Source: Mycolicibacterium hassiacum DSM 44199 | Lineage (GTDB): Bacteria > Actinomycetota > Actinomycetes > Mycobacteriales > Mycobacteriaceae | Length of the DNA: 64,000 nucleotides | NCBI RefSeq assembly: GCF_900603025.1 | Contig: NZ_LR026975.1 | Location: forward strand, 1,364,001 to 1,428,000 | Direction: 5' to 3' | Part shown: positions 49,292 to 61,809 of the stretch, piece after piece | How the letters are laid out: every line of letters starts with the position of its first letter | How positions within the stretch are numbered: position 1 is the first letter of the stretch | Notes under the pieces: model-generated | What the model saw: the letters and a program-made list of their open reading frames with translations, nothing else | Database searches by the model: none | Told to the model about the DNA's origin: nothing | Made by a program: the position numbers and the translations under genes

Positions 49292-52269
49292 TGAGCCGGA
49301 TCCGTTCCGAGGCGGTCTTCTCCGACGGCGCGCTGCCCGACGGCCGGGTCGCGGTCGTGCTCAGCGCCCACGCCGAGGAACTGCTCGGTCGCGACGCCGC
49401 GGCGATCACGGCCTATCTCGAGCGGCATCCGCAGGCATCCCCGGCGGCGGTGGCGGCCACCGTGCTGCGCACCCGCCGGATCCGCCGCCACCGCGCGGTG
49501 CTGCGGGCCGGCGGCCGGGCCGAGCTCCTCGACGCACTGCGCGCGGTGCAGGCCGGCCAGGCGCATCCACTGGTCGCGCGGTCGTCCCGGACCAGCAGGG
49601 CGGCGACGGCCTTCGTGTTCCCCGGACAGGGCAACCAGTGGCCGTCGATGGGGGCGGAGGCCTACCGGCGGCTGCCCGGGTACCGGGCCGCGGCCGACGC
49701 CTGCGCCGCGGCGTTCACCGCCGCCGGCCACCCGTCGCCGCTGCCCTACCTGACCACCGGGTCCGGCGACTGGTCACAGACCGAGATCCAGGGCGCGCAG
49801 TTCACCCACGCCGTCGGGCTCGCGCAGGTGTGGCGCTCGGTCGGGATCCGCCCCGACTACACGATCGGGCACAGCCTCGGGGAGGTGGCCGCCGCCTACG
49901 TCGCCGGCGCCATCGCGCTGCCCGACGCGGTCGCGGTGGTGGCCGCCCGGGCCCGCGCGGTGGAACGGCTGGCCGGGGGCTACGCGATGGCGGTGCTCGC
50001 GACGCCGGTCGGCGACGCCGAGGCGCTGATCGCCGAAACCCGGGGCTGGCTGGAGATCTCGGCGGTCAACGCCGACGCGTCGGTGGTGATCGCGGGGGAG
50101 CGGACCGCGGTCGCGGACCTGGTCGCCGCCGCGGAGCGGCGCGGAGTGTTCGCCCGCCTGCTCGACGTCGACTACCCGGGCCACACCAGCGCCCTGGAGC
50201 GGGTGCGCGACGATCTGCTCGGACTGCTGCCGGCCGGCGAATTCGCCGCCGCCCCGTTCATCGGCTCCACCACCGGCGAGGAGGTGCCCGCCGGCACCGG
50301 GTTCGCCGACTACTGGTACCGCAACCTGCGCGACACCGTGCGGTTCGACCGGGCCGTCGGCACCGCTCGCCGCCGCGGCGCCGGGGTGTTCATCGAGATG
50401 TCGGCGCACCCGTCGCTGCTGGTGGCGCTCGGCGACCTGGTCGGCGACGAGGCGGTCGTCATCGGCTCCGGGCAGCGCGACGCCCCGTTCGCCGACACGC
50501 TGGCGGCCAACATCGCCACCGCCGCGGCTGCCGATCCGCAGTTCACCTGGCCGGTGCCGACCGGCCCGGTGGGCGCACCGCTGCGCGGCTTTCCGAACGC
50601 GCCGATGCGCGACGTCCACCTGTGGGCGATGCCGAAACCGCTACCGCCGGTGCACCGTGTCGTCACGGCGGCCGAACGCTGGGATCCGGTCACCCACCGA
50701 GGCGGCCCGGTCCGCGGGCGCCGCATCGCGGTCGTCGAACTCGCCGTTCCCGGCAGCCCGCTGGCCGGCCGGCTGCGCGCCGCGGTGACCGGGCGGGCCG
50801 AACTCGCCGACCCGGCGGGGGCCGACCTGCTCATCGCGGTCGCACCGCTGCTGGACCATCCGGACCCCGCGGAGGCCGTCGACCGGCTCGCCGACCTGCT
50901 CGGCGCGGGGCTGCTCGACTACGCCGACCACATCGGGACCGCCTGCCGCGAGGTGTGGCTGCTCACCGTCGGCGGCGAACAGGTTCGCGCCGGTGAACCG
51001 GTCGCCCTGCCCGCCCAGGCCGCGCTGGCCGCGATGCACCGCAGCCTGGGTTTCGAACATCCCGAGCAGGCGTTTCGCCACCTCGACCTGCCCAGCTGGG
51101 ACATCGACGCCGCCACCGCGGTGACCGCGGTCGACGCGGTGCTCGGCCCCCCTTCGGTCCATGAGCTCGCGCTGCGCGAAACATCCTTTGGCCCACAGCT
51201 TTTCGTGCGCACCCCGCCCGAGGATGCGGAACCCGGCGCGGCCTGGCCGCTGACCGAGGCGACCCTGGCCGATGTGGTGATCACCGGCGGAAGCGGTGCG
51301 CTGGGCCGGCACTTCGCCCGGTACCTCGCCCGCCGCGGCGCCCGGCGCATCGTGCTGCTCAGCCGCGGCGGGCTGGACCCGGCCGCGCTGGCCGACCTGA
51401 CCGCCACCGGCGCCGAAGTCATCGCCCCGCAGTGCGATCTGCGCTCGGCCGAGCAACTCGCCGCGGTCGCGGCGGACCACGCCGGGGCGGGCGCGTCGCT
51501 GCTCATCCACGCCGCCGGCGCGGCGACATTCGGCGATCACCGCGGCCTCACCCCGGCCGCGTTCGCCGACACCGCCGCCGCCAAGGTCGACGGTCTGACC
51601 CGGCTGCTGGACCACTGGCCGCTGCGCCCCGATGCGCGGATCCTGTTGTGCTCCTCGGTGTCCGGGCTGTGGGGTGGACGCGGCCACATCGCCTACGCGG
51701 CGGCGAACCGGTTGCTCGACGTGCTGGCCGGTCAACTGCGCGCCAAGGGCCGGCACGCGGTTGCGGTGCGCTACGGGCTGTGGCGCACCGACGGGGTGCG
51801 CAGCACGATCACCGACCGCGCCGGCATCGCCGCGATCGAGGCGGCGGGCCTGGTGCCGATGCCGCCCGAGGACGCGATCGCCGCCAGCCTGCGCGCCCAC
51901 CCCGGTGATCCGCTGGTGTACGCCGCCGACCAGGACCGGCTGCGGCTGTTCCTACGCCAGGAACCGGTAAAGACCCGGCACCGGCCGACGGACCCCACGC
52001 CGGCCGCCGACCCGGACCCGGACACCCCGGCGGTGGTCCGCGCCGAGGTCGCCGCGGTGCTCAACCTCGACGCGGCCACCCTCGATCTGCAGACCTCACT
52101 GCTGGATCTGGGGCTGGACTCGCTGCTGGCGCTGGACCTGCGCAAGCGGCTGCTGCGGGCGACCGGCACCTCGGTGCCGCTGGCCACCCTGCTCGGCGGA
52201 ATCACCGGCGCCGAGCTCATCGCCGGACTCGACACCCGATCACAGAAGGTGGAAACCACGCGTGACTGA
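49291..52269 (+). CDS. mbtD: Polyketide synthase subunit MbtD (AT-KR-ACP)
   Basis: 992 residues (M. tuberculosis 1004). Acyltransferase with Ser in TIGHSLGEVAAAYVAG (about 194) and YPGH at the specificity site. Ketoreductase with VITGGSGALGRHFARYL near 664 and the catalytic SSVSGLWGGRGHIAYAAAN. ACP Ser in LGLDSLLALDLRKRL near 943. It has no KS and relies on MbtC. It supplies and reduces the polyketide extender between the NRPS steps. It overlaps mbtE by 8 nt. Confidence 0.95.
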   Translation: MSRIRSEAVFSDGALPDGRVAVVLSAHAEELLGRDAAAITAYLERHPQASPAAVAATVLRTRRIRRHRAVLRAGGRAELLDALRAVQAGQAHPLVARSSRTSRAATAFVFPGQGNQWPSMGAEAYRRLPGYRAAADACAAAFTAAGHPSPLPYLTTGSGDWSQTEIQGAQFTHAVGLAQVWRSVGIRPDYTIGHSLGEVAAAYVAGAIALPDAVAVVAARARAVERLAGGYAMAVLATPVGDAEALIAETRGWLEISAVNADASVVIAGERTAVADLVAAAERRGVFARLLDVDYPGHTSALERVRDDLLGLLPAGEFAAAPFIGSTTGEEVPAGTGFADYWYRNLRDTVRFDRAVGTARRRGAGVFIEMSAHPSLLVALGDLVGDEAVVIGSGQRDAPFADTLAANIATAAAADPQFTWPVPTGPVGAPLRGFPNAPMRDVHLWAMPKPLPPVHRVVTAAERWDPVTHRGGPVRGRRIAVVELAVPGSPLAGRLRAAVTGRAELADPAGADLLIAVAPLLDHPDPAEAVDRLADLLGAGLLDYADHIGTACREVWLLTVGGEQVRAGEPVALPAQAALAAMHRSLGFEHPEQAFRHLDLPSWDIDAATAVTAVDAVLGPPSVHELALRETSFGPQLFVRTPPEDAEPGAAWPLTEATLADVVITGGSGALGRHFARYLARRGARRIVLLSRGGLDPAALADLTATGAEVIAPQCDLRSAEQLAAVAADHAGAGASLLIHAAGAATFGDHRGLTPAAFADTAAAKVDGLTRLLDHWPLRPDARILLCSSVSGLWGGRGHIAYAAANRLLDVLAGQLRAKGRHAVAVRYGLWRTDGVRSTITDRAGIAAIEAAGLVPMPPEDAIAASLRAHPGDPLVYAADQDRLRLFLRQEPVKTRHRPTDPTPAADPDPDTPAVVRAEVAAVLNLDAATLDLQTSLLDLGLDSLLALDLRKRLLRATGTSVPLATLLGGITGAELIAGLDTRSQKVETTRD

Positions 52270-55200
52270 CATCGCCGACCTCCGCGACGACCTCGAGCAG
52301 CGACGGCTGGAGCTGCTGCGCCGCAGGCTGGCCGAGCGGGGACTGCGGGCGGCGGGCCCCCAGGCGGCGGGGCCCCAGGCGGCGGGCCCCCAGGCCGAAC
52401 CGGGCGGGCTGACCGACGGTCAGCGCCGCATGTGGTTCGTGCAGATGGCCGACCCCACCGGCGCGATCCTCAACATCTGCCTGTCGTACCGGATCACCGG
52501 GCCGCTGGACGTGGCGCGGCTGCACGACGCGGTCAAGGCGGTGGCGGCGCGCCACCCGATCCTGCGGACCACCTACCACCCCGACGACACGGGCGAACCG
52601 CGACCCCGGGTGCACGACGACCTGACCCCCGCCTGGGCGACCCACGACCTGTCCGAGCTCTCCGACCACGCCCGGCAGCTGCGCCTGGAGGTGCTGGCGC
52701 AGCGCACCTTCGGCGCCCCGTTCGATCTGGCCGCCGACTCGCCGCTGCGGTTGACCGTGGTGCGCACCGCATCCGACGAGCACATCCTGCTGCTGGCCGC
52801 CCACCACATCGCCTGGGACGACGGCAGCTGGCGGCCGTTCTTCACCGACCTGACCCGCGCCTACCTCGGCGAGGACCTCGGCGAGCCGGTCGACGCGCCG
52901 GCGCCCGCGCTGCCGGTCACCCCCGCCGATCTGGACTACTGGCGCACCGTGATGGCCGATCCGCCCGAGCCGCTGGAGCTGCCCGGCCCCAACGGCTCGG
53001 CGGTGCCGACCAACTGGCGCAGCCGGCGCACCACGCTGCGGCTGGCGAACGAGACCGTGGCCGCCGTCGGCGAGCTCGCCAAACAGACCGGCGCGACGCC
53101 GTACATGGTGCTGCTCGCCGCGTTCGGGGTGCTGATCCGGCGCTACACCCACGCCGAGGACTTCCTGGTCGCCGCCCCGGTGCTGAACCGCACCGCCGAC
53201 CTCGACCACGTCATCGGCTACTACGGCAACACGGTCGCGCTGCGGCTGCGCCCGCAGCGGCGGCAGAGTTTCCGCGAGGTGCTCGCCCACACCCGCGACA
53301 CCGCCGCGGGCGCGTTCGCGCACCAGCACGTCAACCTCGACCGGGTGGTCGCCGAACTCAACCCCGACCGTACCCACGGGGTGGAGCGGATGACCCGGGT
53401 GACGTTCGGCGCCCGCGGCGCGGACACCTTCGGCTTCAACCCGCCCGGAATCACCTGCGCCCGCGCCGAACTGCGCGGCCAGTACACCCAGCTGCCGCTG
53501 GGTTTCATGGTCGAGTTCGACGCCGACGGCGCGGGCGCGGTGGTCGAGGCCGAATACCTCATCGAGGTCATCGAACCCGCGCTGGCCCGGCAACTGCTCG
53601 AGCACTACGCGGTGCTGCTCACCGACGCGGTGGCGCACCCGGACCGGCCGATCAGCGATCTCGAGCTGATGAGCCCCGCCGAGGCCGAATGGCTGCACCG
53701 GGTGTCGTGCGGCGAACGGTTCGACACCCCCGCGATCACGCTCGCCGCCCTGGTGGAGAACCAGGTCGAGCGCACCCCCGACGCGGTCGCGGTCGTCTAC
53801 GAGGGCCGCCAGTACACCTACCGGGAGATCAATGAGACCGCGAACCGGGTGGCGCGCAGGCTGATCGCCGACGGCATCGGCACCGAGGACCGGGTTGCGG
53901 TGCTGCTCGACCGCTCGCCGGAACTCATCGTCACCGCGCTCGGCATCATCAAGGCGGGCGCGGTCTATCTGCCGGTCGATCCGAGCTACCCGGCCGACCG
54001 GCTCGAGTTCATCCTGTCCGACTCCGATCCGCAGCTGGTCCTGCGCGAACCGCTCACCGGGAGCGACGAGCTGCCGGGCCACAACGTCACCGACGCCGAT
54101 CGGATCCGCCCGCTGCGGCCGGACAACACCGCCTATCTGATCTACACCTCGGGCTCCACCGGGCTTCCCAAGGGGGTCCCGGTGCCGCACCGGCCGGTCG
54201 CCGAGTACTTCGTGTGGTTCAAGGACGAGTACCGCGTCGACCACAACGAACGTCTGCTGCAGGTGGCCTCGCCGAGCTTCGACGTGTCGATGGGCGAGAT
54301 CTTCGGAATGCTCGGATGCGGTGGGCGGCTGGTGATTCCCCGCCCGGACGGACTGCGCGACATCGGCTACCTGACCGAGCTGCTGCACCGCGAGGGCATC
54401 ACCTCGATGCATCTGGTGCCGTCGCTGCTGGGCCTGTTGCTGTCGCTGCCGGGGGTCAACCAGTGGCGCACCCTGCAGCGGGTGCCGATCGGCGGCGAGC
54501 CGCTGCCCGGCGAACTGGCCGACAAGTTCCACGCCACCTTCGACGCGCTGCTGCACAACTTCTACGGCCCGACCGAGACCGTGATCAACGCCAGCCGCTA
54601 CAAGGTCGAGGGCAAACAGGGCACCCGGATCGTGCCGATCGGCACCCCGAAGATCAACACCCGGATCTATCTGCTCGACGACTCGCTGCAGCCGGTGCCG
54701 GTCGGGGTGATCGGCGAGATCTACATCGGCGGAACGCATGTCGCGCACGGCTACCACGGCCGGCCCGGGCTGACCGCCGAGCGTTTCGTCGCCGACCCGT
54801 TCAACCCGGGCGGGCGCATGTACCGGTCCGGGGACCTGGCCCGGCGCAACGCCGACGGCGACATCGAGTTCATCGGGCGCGCCGACGAGCAGGTGAAGAT
54901 CCGCGGGTTCCGCATCGAGCTGGGTGAGGTCGCCGCGGCGATCTCGGTCGACCCCAGCGTGGGCCAGGCCGTGGTGGTGGCCGCCGAGCTGCCCAACCTG
55001 GGCAAGAGCCTGGTCGGGTACCTGACCCCGGCCGAGGACGGCGGCGATGTCGACGTCGAGCGCATCCGTGCCCGGGTGGCCGCCGCACTGCCGGAGTACA
55101 TGCGCCCGGCCGCCTACGTGGTGATCGACGAGATCCCGATCACCGCGCACGGCAAGATCGACCGGGCCGCGCTGCCCGAACCGGAGCTGGGCTCGGGGGT

Positions 55201-57418
55201 CGAGTACCGGGAACCGGCCGAGGGCACCGAACGCCGGATCGCCGACCTGTTCGCCGAACTGCTGGGCCGCGACCGGATCGGCGCCGACGACTCGTTCTTC
55301 GACCTGGGTGGGCACTCGCTGCTGGCCACCAAACTCGTTGCCGCCGTTCGTGACCGGTGCGGAGTGGACATCGGGGTGCGCGATGTGTTCGACCATCCGA
55401 CGGTGGCCCGGCTGGCCCAGCGCATCGATACCGCCGCCGACCACGAGGCGCGCCGACCCCGGCTGGTGGCGATCCCGCACGACGGGCCGCTGCGGCTGTC
55501 GGCCTCGCAGTTGCGGATGTGGTTCCAGTACCGCGTCGACGGGCCCAGCCCGGTCAACAACGTCCCGTTCGCGGCCCGGCTCACCGGCCCGTGCGACGCC
55601 GACGCGTTCGTCGCCGCGGTGCGCGACATCGTCGCGCGTCATGAGGTGCTGCACACCGTCTACCGCGAAATCGACGGTGTGCCTTACCAGATCGTCACCG
55701 ACGGCGGCGACATCACGGTGCGCCGCGCGCACGGCGCCGACGACGCCTGGCTGCAGGCCGAACTCGACGCAGAACGCCGCGCGGTCTTCGACCTCGAACA
55801 CGACCTGCCGATCCGGGCGGCGGTGCTGTCCACGGCGGACGCGCACGTGGTGTCGCTGGTGGTACACCACATCGCCGCCGACCACTGGTCGGCGCTGGTG
55901 CTGTTCGACGACCTGCTGGCCGCCTACCGGGCGCGCCGGGCGGGACAGCCGCCCAGGCTCGCGCCACTGCCGGTCCAGTACGCCGACTACGCGGCCTGGC
56001 AGACCGCCCTGCTCGCCGATCCGCACGGCCCGGCCGAGGAGCAGCGCCGGTACTGGCGCGAGCGGCTGGAGGGGCTGCCCGAGGACGTCGGGCTCACCCC
56101 GGACTTCACACGCCCGGCGGTGCTCGGCGGCGACGGCGACGCCGTTGAGTTCCGCATCGACCCCGCCGTCCGGGCCAAGCTCGCCGAGCTGAGCCAGCAA
56201 CTCGGCATCACCGAGTTCATGCTGCTGCAGGCCGCGGTGGCGGTGACGCTGCACAGGGCGGGGGAGGGGCCCGACATCCCGCTGGGCACGCCGGTCGCCG
56301 GGCGCACCGAGGCCGAGCTCGACGCGCTGATCGGGTTCTTCGTCAACATCGTGGTGCTGCGCAACGACCTGCGCGGCAACCCCACGCTCAAGGAGGTGCT
56401 GGCCCGCGCCCGCGACACCGCGCTCGGCGCCTACGCCCACCAGGACCTGCCGTTCGACCAGGTCGTCGACGCGGTGCGCCCGGCCCGGACGTTGTCACGC
56501 AACCCGCTGTTCAACGTCGTGGTGCACGTGCGGGAGGCGCTGCCCACCAACCAGGTCATCGAATCCGGCCCCGACGGGGACACCGTGTTCTCCGCGCTGG
56601 AGCCACCGTTCGACGTCGCGCACGCCGACCTGTCGGTGAACTTCTTCGCCACCGGGGACGCCTACCGCGGCCACGTCATCTACCGCACCGACCTGTACCG
56701 CCGCGAGTCCGCCGAGCGGCTGGCGCGCTGGCTGACCACCGTGCTCACCGCGGTGGCCGACGATCCCGATCAGCGGCTGCGCGACGTCCAGCTCGCCGAC
56801 CGCTCCGAGCGGCGGCAGGTCGAGCGGTTCAGCGCGGCAGCCGGGGTCAGCGTGCTCGACCACTGGCGCGACCCGGTGCCGATCGGGGCGATCGGCGAGG
56901 TCTTCGAGCATTGCCTGGAGCACCACGCCGACGGGCAGACCGTGCGGCTGCGGCCCACCGGGCGGCGCGCCCGCTGGACGCCCACCGGCGAGCTTCAGTA
57001 CGTGGACACGGCCACCGCGCCGATCGCGCCCGCACCCGGCACACCGGCGGAATACGAAGAGCCGCAGACGGACACCGAACGCGCGCTGGCGGGCCTGCTC
57101 GCCGAGATGCTCGACGCCGGCCGGGTCGGCCGCGCCGACGACTTCTTCAGCCTCGGCGGCGACAGCATCCTGGCCGTGCAGCTGGCGGCGCGGGCCCGCG
57201 ACGCCGGGCTCGCGTTGACCGCGCGGATGGTGTTCGAACATCCGGTGGTGTCGGATCTGGCGGCCGCCGTCGACGCCCGCGCGGCCGGGTCCGCCGAATC
57301 GTCCGATTCCGCCGGCGACGTGCACCACGCGCCGATGACCACCTCCGGGCTGTCGGCGGACGAGCTGGCGGCGGTCACCGCGATGTTCACCGAGACCCAG
57401 GGCGGCGGTACCTCGTGA
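52262..57418 (+). CDS. mbtE: Mycobactin NRPS MbtE (C-A-PCP-C-PCP)
   Basis: 1718 residues. First condensation domain with [12 protein letters not shown] (about 181). Adenylation domain with [13 protein letters not shown] (about 627) and [14 protein letters not shown]. Carrier with [10 protein letters not shown] near 1018. Second condensation domain with [14 protein letters not shown] near 1202. The chain ends with another carrier ([10 protein letters not shown], near 1634). Between the second C and last carrier, only a fragment like an A7 motif remains ([17 protein letters not shown]), so the second adenylation domain has been lost. It activates (hydroxy)lysine. A three-fold AAGPQ repeat lies at residues 30-44. 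GTG start overlaps mbtD; the stop overlaps mbtF (GTGA). Confidence 0.92.
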   Translation: MTDIADLRDDLEQRRLELLRRRLAERGLRAAGPQAAGPQAAGPQAEPGGLTDGQRRMWFVQMADPTGAILNICLSYRITGPLDVARLHDAVKAVAARHPILRTTYHPDDTGEPRPRVHDDLTPAWATHDLSELSDHARQLRLEVLAQRTFGAPFDLAADSPLRLTVVRTASDEHILLLAAHHIAWDDGSWRPFFTDLTRAYLGEDLGEPVDAPAPALPVTPADLDYWRTVMADPPEPLELPGPNGSAVPTNWRSRRTTLRLANETVAAVGELAKQTGATPYMVLLAAFGVLIRRYTHAEDFLVAAPVLNRTADLDHVIGYYGNTVALRLRPQRRQSFREVLAHTRDTAAGAFAHQHVNLDRVVAELNPDRTHGVERMTRVTFGARGADTFGFNPPGITCARAELRGQYTQLPLGFMVEFDADGAGAVVEAEYLIEVIEPALARQLLEHYAVLLTDAVAHPDRPISDLELMSPAEAEWLHRVSCGERFDTPAITLAALVENQVERTPDAVAVVYEGRQYTYREINETANRVARRLIADGIGTEDRVAVLLDRSPELIVTALGIIKAGAVYLPVDPSYPADRLEFILSDSDPQLVLREPLTGSDELPGHNVTDADRIRPLRPDNTAYLIYTSGSTGLPKGVPVPHRPVAEYFVWFKDEYRVDHNERLLQVASPSFDVSMGEIFGMLGCGGRLVIPRPDGLRDIGYLTELLHREGITSMHLVPSLLGLLLSLPGVNQWRTLQRVPIGGEPLPGELADKFHATFDALLHNFYGPTETVINASRYKVEGKQGTRIVPIGTPKINTRIYLLDDSLQPVPVGVIGEIYIGGTHVAHGYHGRPGLTAERFVADPFNPGGRMYRSGDLARRNADGDIEFIGRADEQVKIRGFRIELGEVAAAISVDPSVGQAVVVAAELPNLGKSLVGYLTPAEDGGDVDVERIRARVAAALPEYMRPAAYVVIDEIPITAHGKIDRAALPEPELGSGVEYREPAEGTERRIADLFAELLGRDRIGADDSFFDLGGHSLLATKLVAAVRDRCGVDIGVRDVFDHPTVARLAQRIDTAADHEARRPRLVAIPHDGPLRLSASQLRMWFQYRVDGPSPVNNVPFAARLTGPCDADAFVAAVRDIVARHEVLHTVYREIDGVPYQIVTDGGDITVRRAHGADDAWLQAELDAERRAVFDLEHDLPIRAAVLSTADAHVVSLVVHHIAADHWSALVLFDDLLAAYRARRAGQPPRLAPLPVQYADYAAWQTALLADPHGPAEEQRRYWRERLEGLPEDVGLTPDFTRPAVLGGDGDAVEFRIDPAVRAKLAELSQQLGITEFMLLQAAVAVTLHRAGEGPDIPLGTPVAGRTEAELDALIGFFVNIVVLRNDLRGNPTLKEVLARARDTALGAYAHQDLPFDQVVDAVRPARTLSRNPLFNVVVHVREALPTNQVIESGPDGDTVFSALEPPFDVAHADLSVNFFATGDAYRGHVIYRTDLYRRESAERLARWLTTVLTAVADDPDQRLRDVQLADRSERRQVERFSAAAGVSVLDHWRDPVPIGAIGEVFEHCLEHHADGQTVRLRPTGRRARWTPTGELQYVDTATAPIAPAPGTPAEYEEPQTDTERALAGLLAEMLDAGRVGRADDFFSLGGDSILAVQLAARARDAGLALTARMVFEHPVVSDLAAAVDARAAGSAESSDSAGDVHHAPMTTSGLSADELAAVTAMFTETQGGGTS
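52349..52393 (+). repeat. In-frame 15-bp tandem repeat (x3) in mbtE
   Basis: GCGGCGGGCCCCCAG occurs three times, the middle copy with one change (C to G). Each unit encodes Ala-Ala-Gly-Pro-Gln, giving a flexible linker between the N-terminal helix and the first condensation domain. Copy number could vary between strains without breaking the frame. Confidence 0.85.
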
Positions 57419-60400
57419 GCGCGACCGACACCGCGGTCGCCGTCGAGGATGTGATGGCGCTCAGCCCGCTGCAGCAGGGGCTGTACTCGCTCGCCCAGCT
57501 GCGCGGCGGGGACAGCGGTGACGACCCGTACGTCATCGCGATGTCGGCCGACATTCACGGCGACCTCGACAAGGAGCTGCTGCGCCGGTGCGCCGCGACG
57601 ATGCTGGCGCGCCACCCCAACCTGCGCGTCAGCTTCCTGCACGCCAACCTGAGCCGGCCGGTGCAGGTGGTGCCGAGCCGGGTCGAGCTGCCGTGGCGGG
57701 AGATCACCGCCGCCGCCGACGAAGTCGACGCGCTCGACGCCGACGAGCGGCGCCGGCCGTTCGATCTGGCCCGCGGCCCGGCGATGCGGTTCGTGCTGAT
57801 CGAGGTGCCGGGCTCGCACTGGCGGTTCGTCGTGGTCGCCCACCACATCATCATCGACGGCTGGTCGCTGCCGTTGTTCGTCGGCGAGCTGATCACGCTG
57901 TACCGCTCCGGCGGGGACACCGCCGCGCTGCCGCCGGCTCCGCGGCCCTACCGCGACTACATCGGCTGGCTGGCCGCCCGGGATCAGGAGGCCGGCCGGG
58001 CGCTGTGGCGGCGCCACCTGGCCGGGCTCGACGGCCCCACCCTGCTCGCCCCGGCGCTGGGCACCGGCGAACCGCTGACCGGCCAGCCGCGGCGCACCGA
58101 GCTGAGGCTGGACGCGCCGAGCACCGCCGAACTGGTCGAGGCGGCCCGCGCCCGCGGGGTCACCGTCAACACCATCGTCCAGATGGCTTGGGCCACCTTG
58201 CTTTCGGCGTTCACCGACCGCGCCGACGTGGTGTTCGGGGTGACCGTGTCGGGCCGGCCCAGCGAGTTGACCGGGGTGGAGACCATGGTCGGCCTGTTCA
58301 TCAACACGGTGCCGCTGCGGGTGCAGCTCGACCCGGCGGCCCGGGTCGGCGACCAGTGCCTGGCCCTGCAACGCGAGGCGGCGGCCCTGCGCGACCACAG
58401 CTACCTGCCGCACGCCGAGCTGCGCGCGCTCGGCGGGGTCGGCGAACTGTTCGACACCCTACTGGTCTACGAGAACTTCCCGCCCGGGACGGTGGTCGGC
58501 GGCGGTGAGTTCGTCGCCAACGGTGCCACGTTCCGGCCCGCCGCGCTGGAGAGCCTGTCGCACTTCCCGGTGACCGTCGCCGCGCACATGGTCGACGACC
58601 GGCTCACCGTGCTGGTCGAGGTGATCGACGGCGCGCTGGGCGCGATGACCGCCGAGTCGCTGGGCCGGCGGCTGCTGACCACCGCCCAGCGGCTGATCAC
58701 CCACTGGGACGACCGGCTGCGCGATGTCGGCCTGCTGCTCGACGGGGAGCAGCCGTTGCTCGGTGCCCGAACCCCCCTCGCACCGGCCGGGACCGGGGTG
58801 CACACCCGGTTCACCGAGGTGGCCTACACCCGGCTGGGCTCGCCCGCCCTGAGCTGGGACGGCGGTGAGCTGACCTACCGCGAGCTCGACGAGGCCGCCG
58901 ACCGGGTGGCCGCCACCCTGGCCGAACGCGGGGTCACCCCGGGCGGACAAGGTCCGGGTGGAAAGGGTGCGGAAACCCCGGTGGCGGTGAAACTCTCGCG
59001 CGGACCGCGGTACGTGATCGCGATGCTCGGCGTGCTCAAGGCCGGTGGGGTGATCGTGCCGCTGGACCCGGGCATGCCCGCCGAGCGGATCGACGACATC
59101 CTCGACCAGTGCGGTGCGGCGGTGATCATCGACGACGAGCTGATGGCCGCCGCCGACCGGCAGACCCGCGAATTCCGGCCGGTGCCAGCCGATTCCGCGC
59201 AGGCCGCGTACATGGTGTTCACCTCCGGCACCACCGGGCGGCCCAAGGGGGTGATCGGCACCCACGGCGCGCTGCTGGCCTACGCCGAGGACCACGCCCG
59301 AAACATCCTGCGGCCGGCCGCCGCCCGGCTCAGCCGTCCGCTGCGGGTGGCCCACGCCTGGTCGTTCACCTTCGACGCGGCCTGGCAACCGCTGGCCGCG
59401 CTGCTCGACGGCCACACCGTGCACATCATCGACGACGCCGTGCAGCGCGACGCCGAGGCGCTGGTGCAGACCATCGCCCGGTACGGGATCGACATGATCG
59501 ACACCACCCCGTCGATGTTCGCCCAGCTGCACGCGGTCGGGCTGCTGACCACCGTGCCGCTGGGGGTGCTGGCGCTCGGTGGTGAGGCGGTCGGGATCCC
59601 CGCCTGGGAGCTGATCCGCGACGAGTGCGCCCGCACCGGGATGACCGCCTACAACTGCTACGGGCCCACCGAGACCACCGTCGAGGCGGTCGTCGCGGCC
59701 ATCGCCGACCACGACGAACCCACCATCGGCGGACCCACCGGACCGACCCGCGCCTACGTGCTGGACTCGTGGCTGCGCCCGGTGCCCGACGGTGTCGCCG
59801 GCGAGCTGTATCTGGCCGGCCACCAGCTGACCCGCGGGTATCTCGGCCGGCCCGGCGAGACCGCGGCACGGTTCGTGGCCGACCCGTTCGTCCCCGGCGA
59901 GCGCATGTACCGCACCGGCGATGTGGTGCGCCGCCGCCCGGACGGCAGCCTGCAGTTCCTCGGCCGCTCCGACGCCCAGGTCAAGATCCGCGGTTTCCGG
60001 GTCGAACCCGCCGAGATCGCCGCGGTGCTGCACAGCCATCCGGCCGTGCAGCACGCGCACGTCACGGTCCGGGCGACCACCCACGGCGCACCGCGGCTGG
60101 TCGCCTACGTCGCCGCCGACCCACCACCGGCACCCGCCGAACTGCGCGCACTGCTCACGAAACGGTTGCCGCGCTACATGGTTCCGCACAGCATCGTCGT
60201 CGTCGACCGCCTGCCGCTCACCGGCCACGGTAAGATCGACGAGAAGGCGCTGGCGGCCATTCCGCTCGGGGACGGTCCCTCGACCGGCCCGGAGACCGAG
60301 ACCGAGGCGGCGCTGGTCGAGGTGCTCGCCGAACTGCTCGGCACCAACGAGATCGACGTCACCGCAGACTTTCTCGAACTCGGCCTGGACAGCATCGTCG

Positions 60401-61809
60401 CGCTGTCGGTGGTGCAGGGGGCGCGGCGGCGCGGTATCCCGCTGCGGGCCCGGCTGATGCTGGAGTGCGCCACCGTCCGCGAACTGGCCGCCGCGATCGA
60501 GCAGGAGGCCGCCCCGATCGACACCGCCGGCCCGGACGGCGCCGCGGACGACGACGGTCCGGTTCCGGTGCTGCCGAACGCGCGCTGGCTCTACGAATTC
60601 GGTGACCCGCGCCGGCTGGCGCAGTCCGAGGCGATCCGGTTGCCGCAGGGGATCACCCGCGACCACCTCGAGCGCATGCTGGGTGCGGTGGTCGACGCCC
60701 ATCCGGTGCTGCGCAGCCGGTTCGACCGGGCGACCATGACGCTTGTCGAACAGCCGGCCGGGACGCCGGGCGAGGTGCTCACCGAGGTGCCGGTCCGCGG
60801 TGACCTGGCCGCCGCGGTCGCCGAACAGGTCGCGGCCGCCCTGGAACGACTTGATCCGCAACGCGGTTCGATGCTGTCGGCGGTGTGGTTGCGGCCCGCC
60901 GACGGGCCCGGGGTGCTGGTGCTGACCGCGCACGTGCTGGCCATGGACCCCGCCTCCTGGCGGATCGTGCTCGGCGAGCTCGACGCCGCCTGGCACGCGC
61001 TGCAGGCGGGCCGGGAGCCCGCGCCCACCCGCGAGCACACCGGTTACCGCCGCTGGGCGCGGCTGCTGGCCGCCCGCGCCGCCGAACTCGACACCGTCGA
61101 GTTCTGGGCCGCCCAGCTCGACGGCGCCGACCCGCCGATCGGTGCCCGGCGGGTGCGGCCGGAATCCGACCGGGCCCGGGATGTGACGGTGAGCGTGTCG
61201 ATCACCGACGCCGAGCTGACCGCCCGGCTGCTGGCCGCGCCGACACCGGTCCCGCAGCTGCTGGCCGACGCCGCGGCGCGCACCCTGAACCGGTGGCGGC
61301 GTCATCGCGGACAGGATCCGGTGCCGCCGCTGCTGGCGCTGGAGACCCACGGCCGCGCCGACGCGGTGGTGCCCGGCGCCGACACCTCCGACACCGTGGG
61401 GCTGTTGACCGCGATCCACCCGCTGCGGGTCACCGGGCCCGAGGCGGTCGCCGGGGTTCCCGGGGACGGCGTCGACTACGGGCTGCTGCGGTATCTGCGG
61501 CCCGACACCGCCGCGCGGTTGCGGTGCTACCCGGAGCCGCAGCTGCTGCTGAACTACCTCGGCCGGGTGCAGGTCGGCACCGGTGGTGCGCTGCGGCCGG
61601 ACCGGGAGCTGCTCGCCGGGGTGTCCCCGTTGCCCGAGCCGGATCTGGCGGTCCGCCACGAGCTGACCATCCTGGCCGCGGTGCTCGGTGACGGTCCGGG
61701 GCAGCTGCTGGCCACCCAGTGGCGCACCCTGCCCGACATCCTGTCGGCCGATGATGTCGCCCTGCTGCAGTCGATGTGGCAGGACGCGCTGAGGGAGGTC
61801 CTTGGATGA
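57415..61809 (+). CDS. mbtF: Mycobactin NRPS MbtF (C-A-PCP-E/C)
   Basis: 1464 residues (M. tuberculosis 1461). Condensation domain with [13 protein letters not shown] near 143. Adenylation domain with [16 protein letters not shown] near 603 and [14 protein letters not shown]. Carrier with [12 protein letters not shown] near 991. A terminal epimerase/condensation-type domain has [16 protein letters not shown], where the second His of HHxxxDG is Val (residue 1174), so normal catalysis looks lost. It incorporates the second (hydroxy)lysine, which becomes the caprolactam. GTG at 57415 overlaps the mbtE stop; the frame is open further upstream but that region is mbtE shadow. The stop overlaps mbtG. 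Confidence 0.94.
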   Translation: MSATDTAVAVEDVMALSPLQQGLYSLAQLRGGDSGDDPYVIAMSADIHGDLDKELLRRCAATMLARHPNLRVSFLHANLSRPVQVVPSRVELPWREITAAADEVDALDADERRRPFDLARGPAMRFVLIEVPGSHWRFVVVAHHIIIDGWSLPLFVGELITLYRSGGDTAALPPAPRPYRDYIGWLAARDQEAGRALWRRHLAGLDGPTLLAPALGTGEPLTGQPRRTELRLDAPSTAELVEAARARGVTVNTIVQMAWATLLSAFTDRADVVFGVTVSGRPSELTGVETMVGLFINTVPLRVQLDPAARVGDQCLALQREAAALRDHSYLPHAELRALGGVGELFDTLLVYENFPPGTVVGGGEFVANGATFRPAALESLSHFPVTVAAHMVDDRLTVLVEVIDGALGAMTAESLGRRLLTTAQRLITHWDDRLRDVGLLLDGEQPLLGARTPLAPAGTGVHTRFTEVAYTRLGSPALSWDGGELTYRELDEAADRVAATLAERGVTPGGQGPGGKGAETPVAVKLSRGPRYVIAMLGVLKAGGVIVPLDPGMPAERIDDILDQCGAAVIIDDELMAAADRQTREFRPVPADSAQAAYMVFTSGTTGRPKGVIGTHGALLAYAEDHARNILRPAAARLSRPLRVAHAWSFTFDAAWQPLAALLDGHTVHIIDDAVQRDAEALVQTIARYGIDMIDTTPSMFAQLHAVGLLTTVPLGVLALGGEAVGIPAWELIRDECARTGMTAYNCYGPTETTVEAVVAAIADHDEPTIGGPTGPTRAYVLDSWLRPVPDGVAGELYLAGHQLTRGYLGRPGETAARFVADPFVPGERMYRTGDVVRRRPDGSLQFLGRSDAQVKIRGFRVEPAEIAAVLHSHPAVQHAHVTVRATTHGAPRLVAYVAADPPPAPAELRALLTKRLPRYMVPHSIVVVDRLPLTGHGKIDEKALAAIPLGDGPSTGPETETEAALVEVLAELLGTNEIDVTADFLELGLDSIVALSVVQGARRRGIPLRARLMLECATVRELAAAIEQEAAPIDTAGPDGAADDDGPVPVLPNARWLYEFGDPRRLAQSEAIRLPQGITRDHLERMLGAVVDAHPVLRSRFDRATMTLVEQPAGTPGEVLTEVPVRGDLAAAVAEQVAAALERLDPQRGSMLSAVWLRPADGPGVLVLTAHVLAMDPASWRIVLGELDAAWHALQAGREPAPTREHTGYRRWARLLAARAAELDTVEFWAAQLDGADPPIGARRVRPESDRARDVTVSVSITDAELTARLLAAPTPVPQLLADAAARTLNRWRRHRGQDPVPPLLALETHGRADAVVPGADTSDTVGLLTAIHPLRVTGPEAVAGVPGDGVDYGLLRYLRPDTAARLRCYPEPQLLLNYLGRVQVGTGGALRPDRELLAGVSPLPEPDLAVRHELTILAAVLGDGPGQLLATQWRTLPDILSADDVALLQSMWQDALREVLG

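Noticed and set aside
52217..56440. A 1407-codon open frame on the minus strand opposite mbtD/mbtE.
   Set aside because: Long antisense frames are expected in DNA this GC-rich; its translation is low-complexity (His/Gln/Gly/Arg-rich), has no family motif, and lies opposite clear NRPS domains.
56911..57414. N-terminal extension of MbtF into mbtE.
   Set aside because: It is a shadow frame of mbtE; the GTGA overlap at 57415 and the family N-terminus mark the real start.
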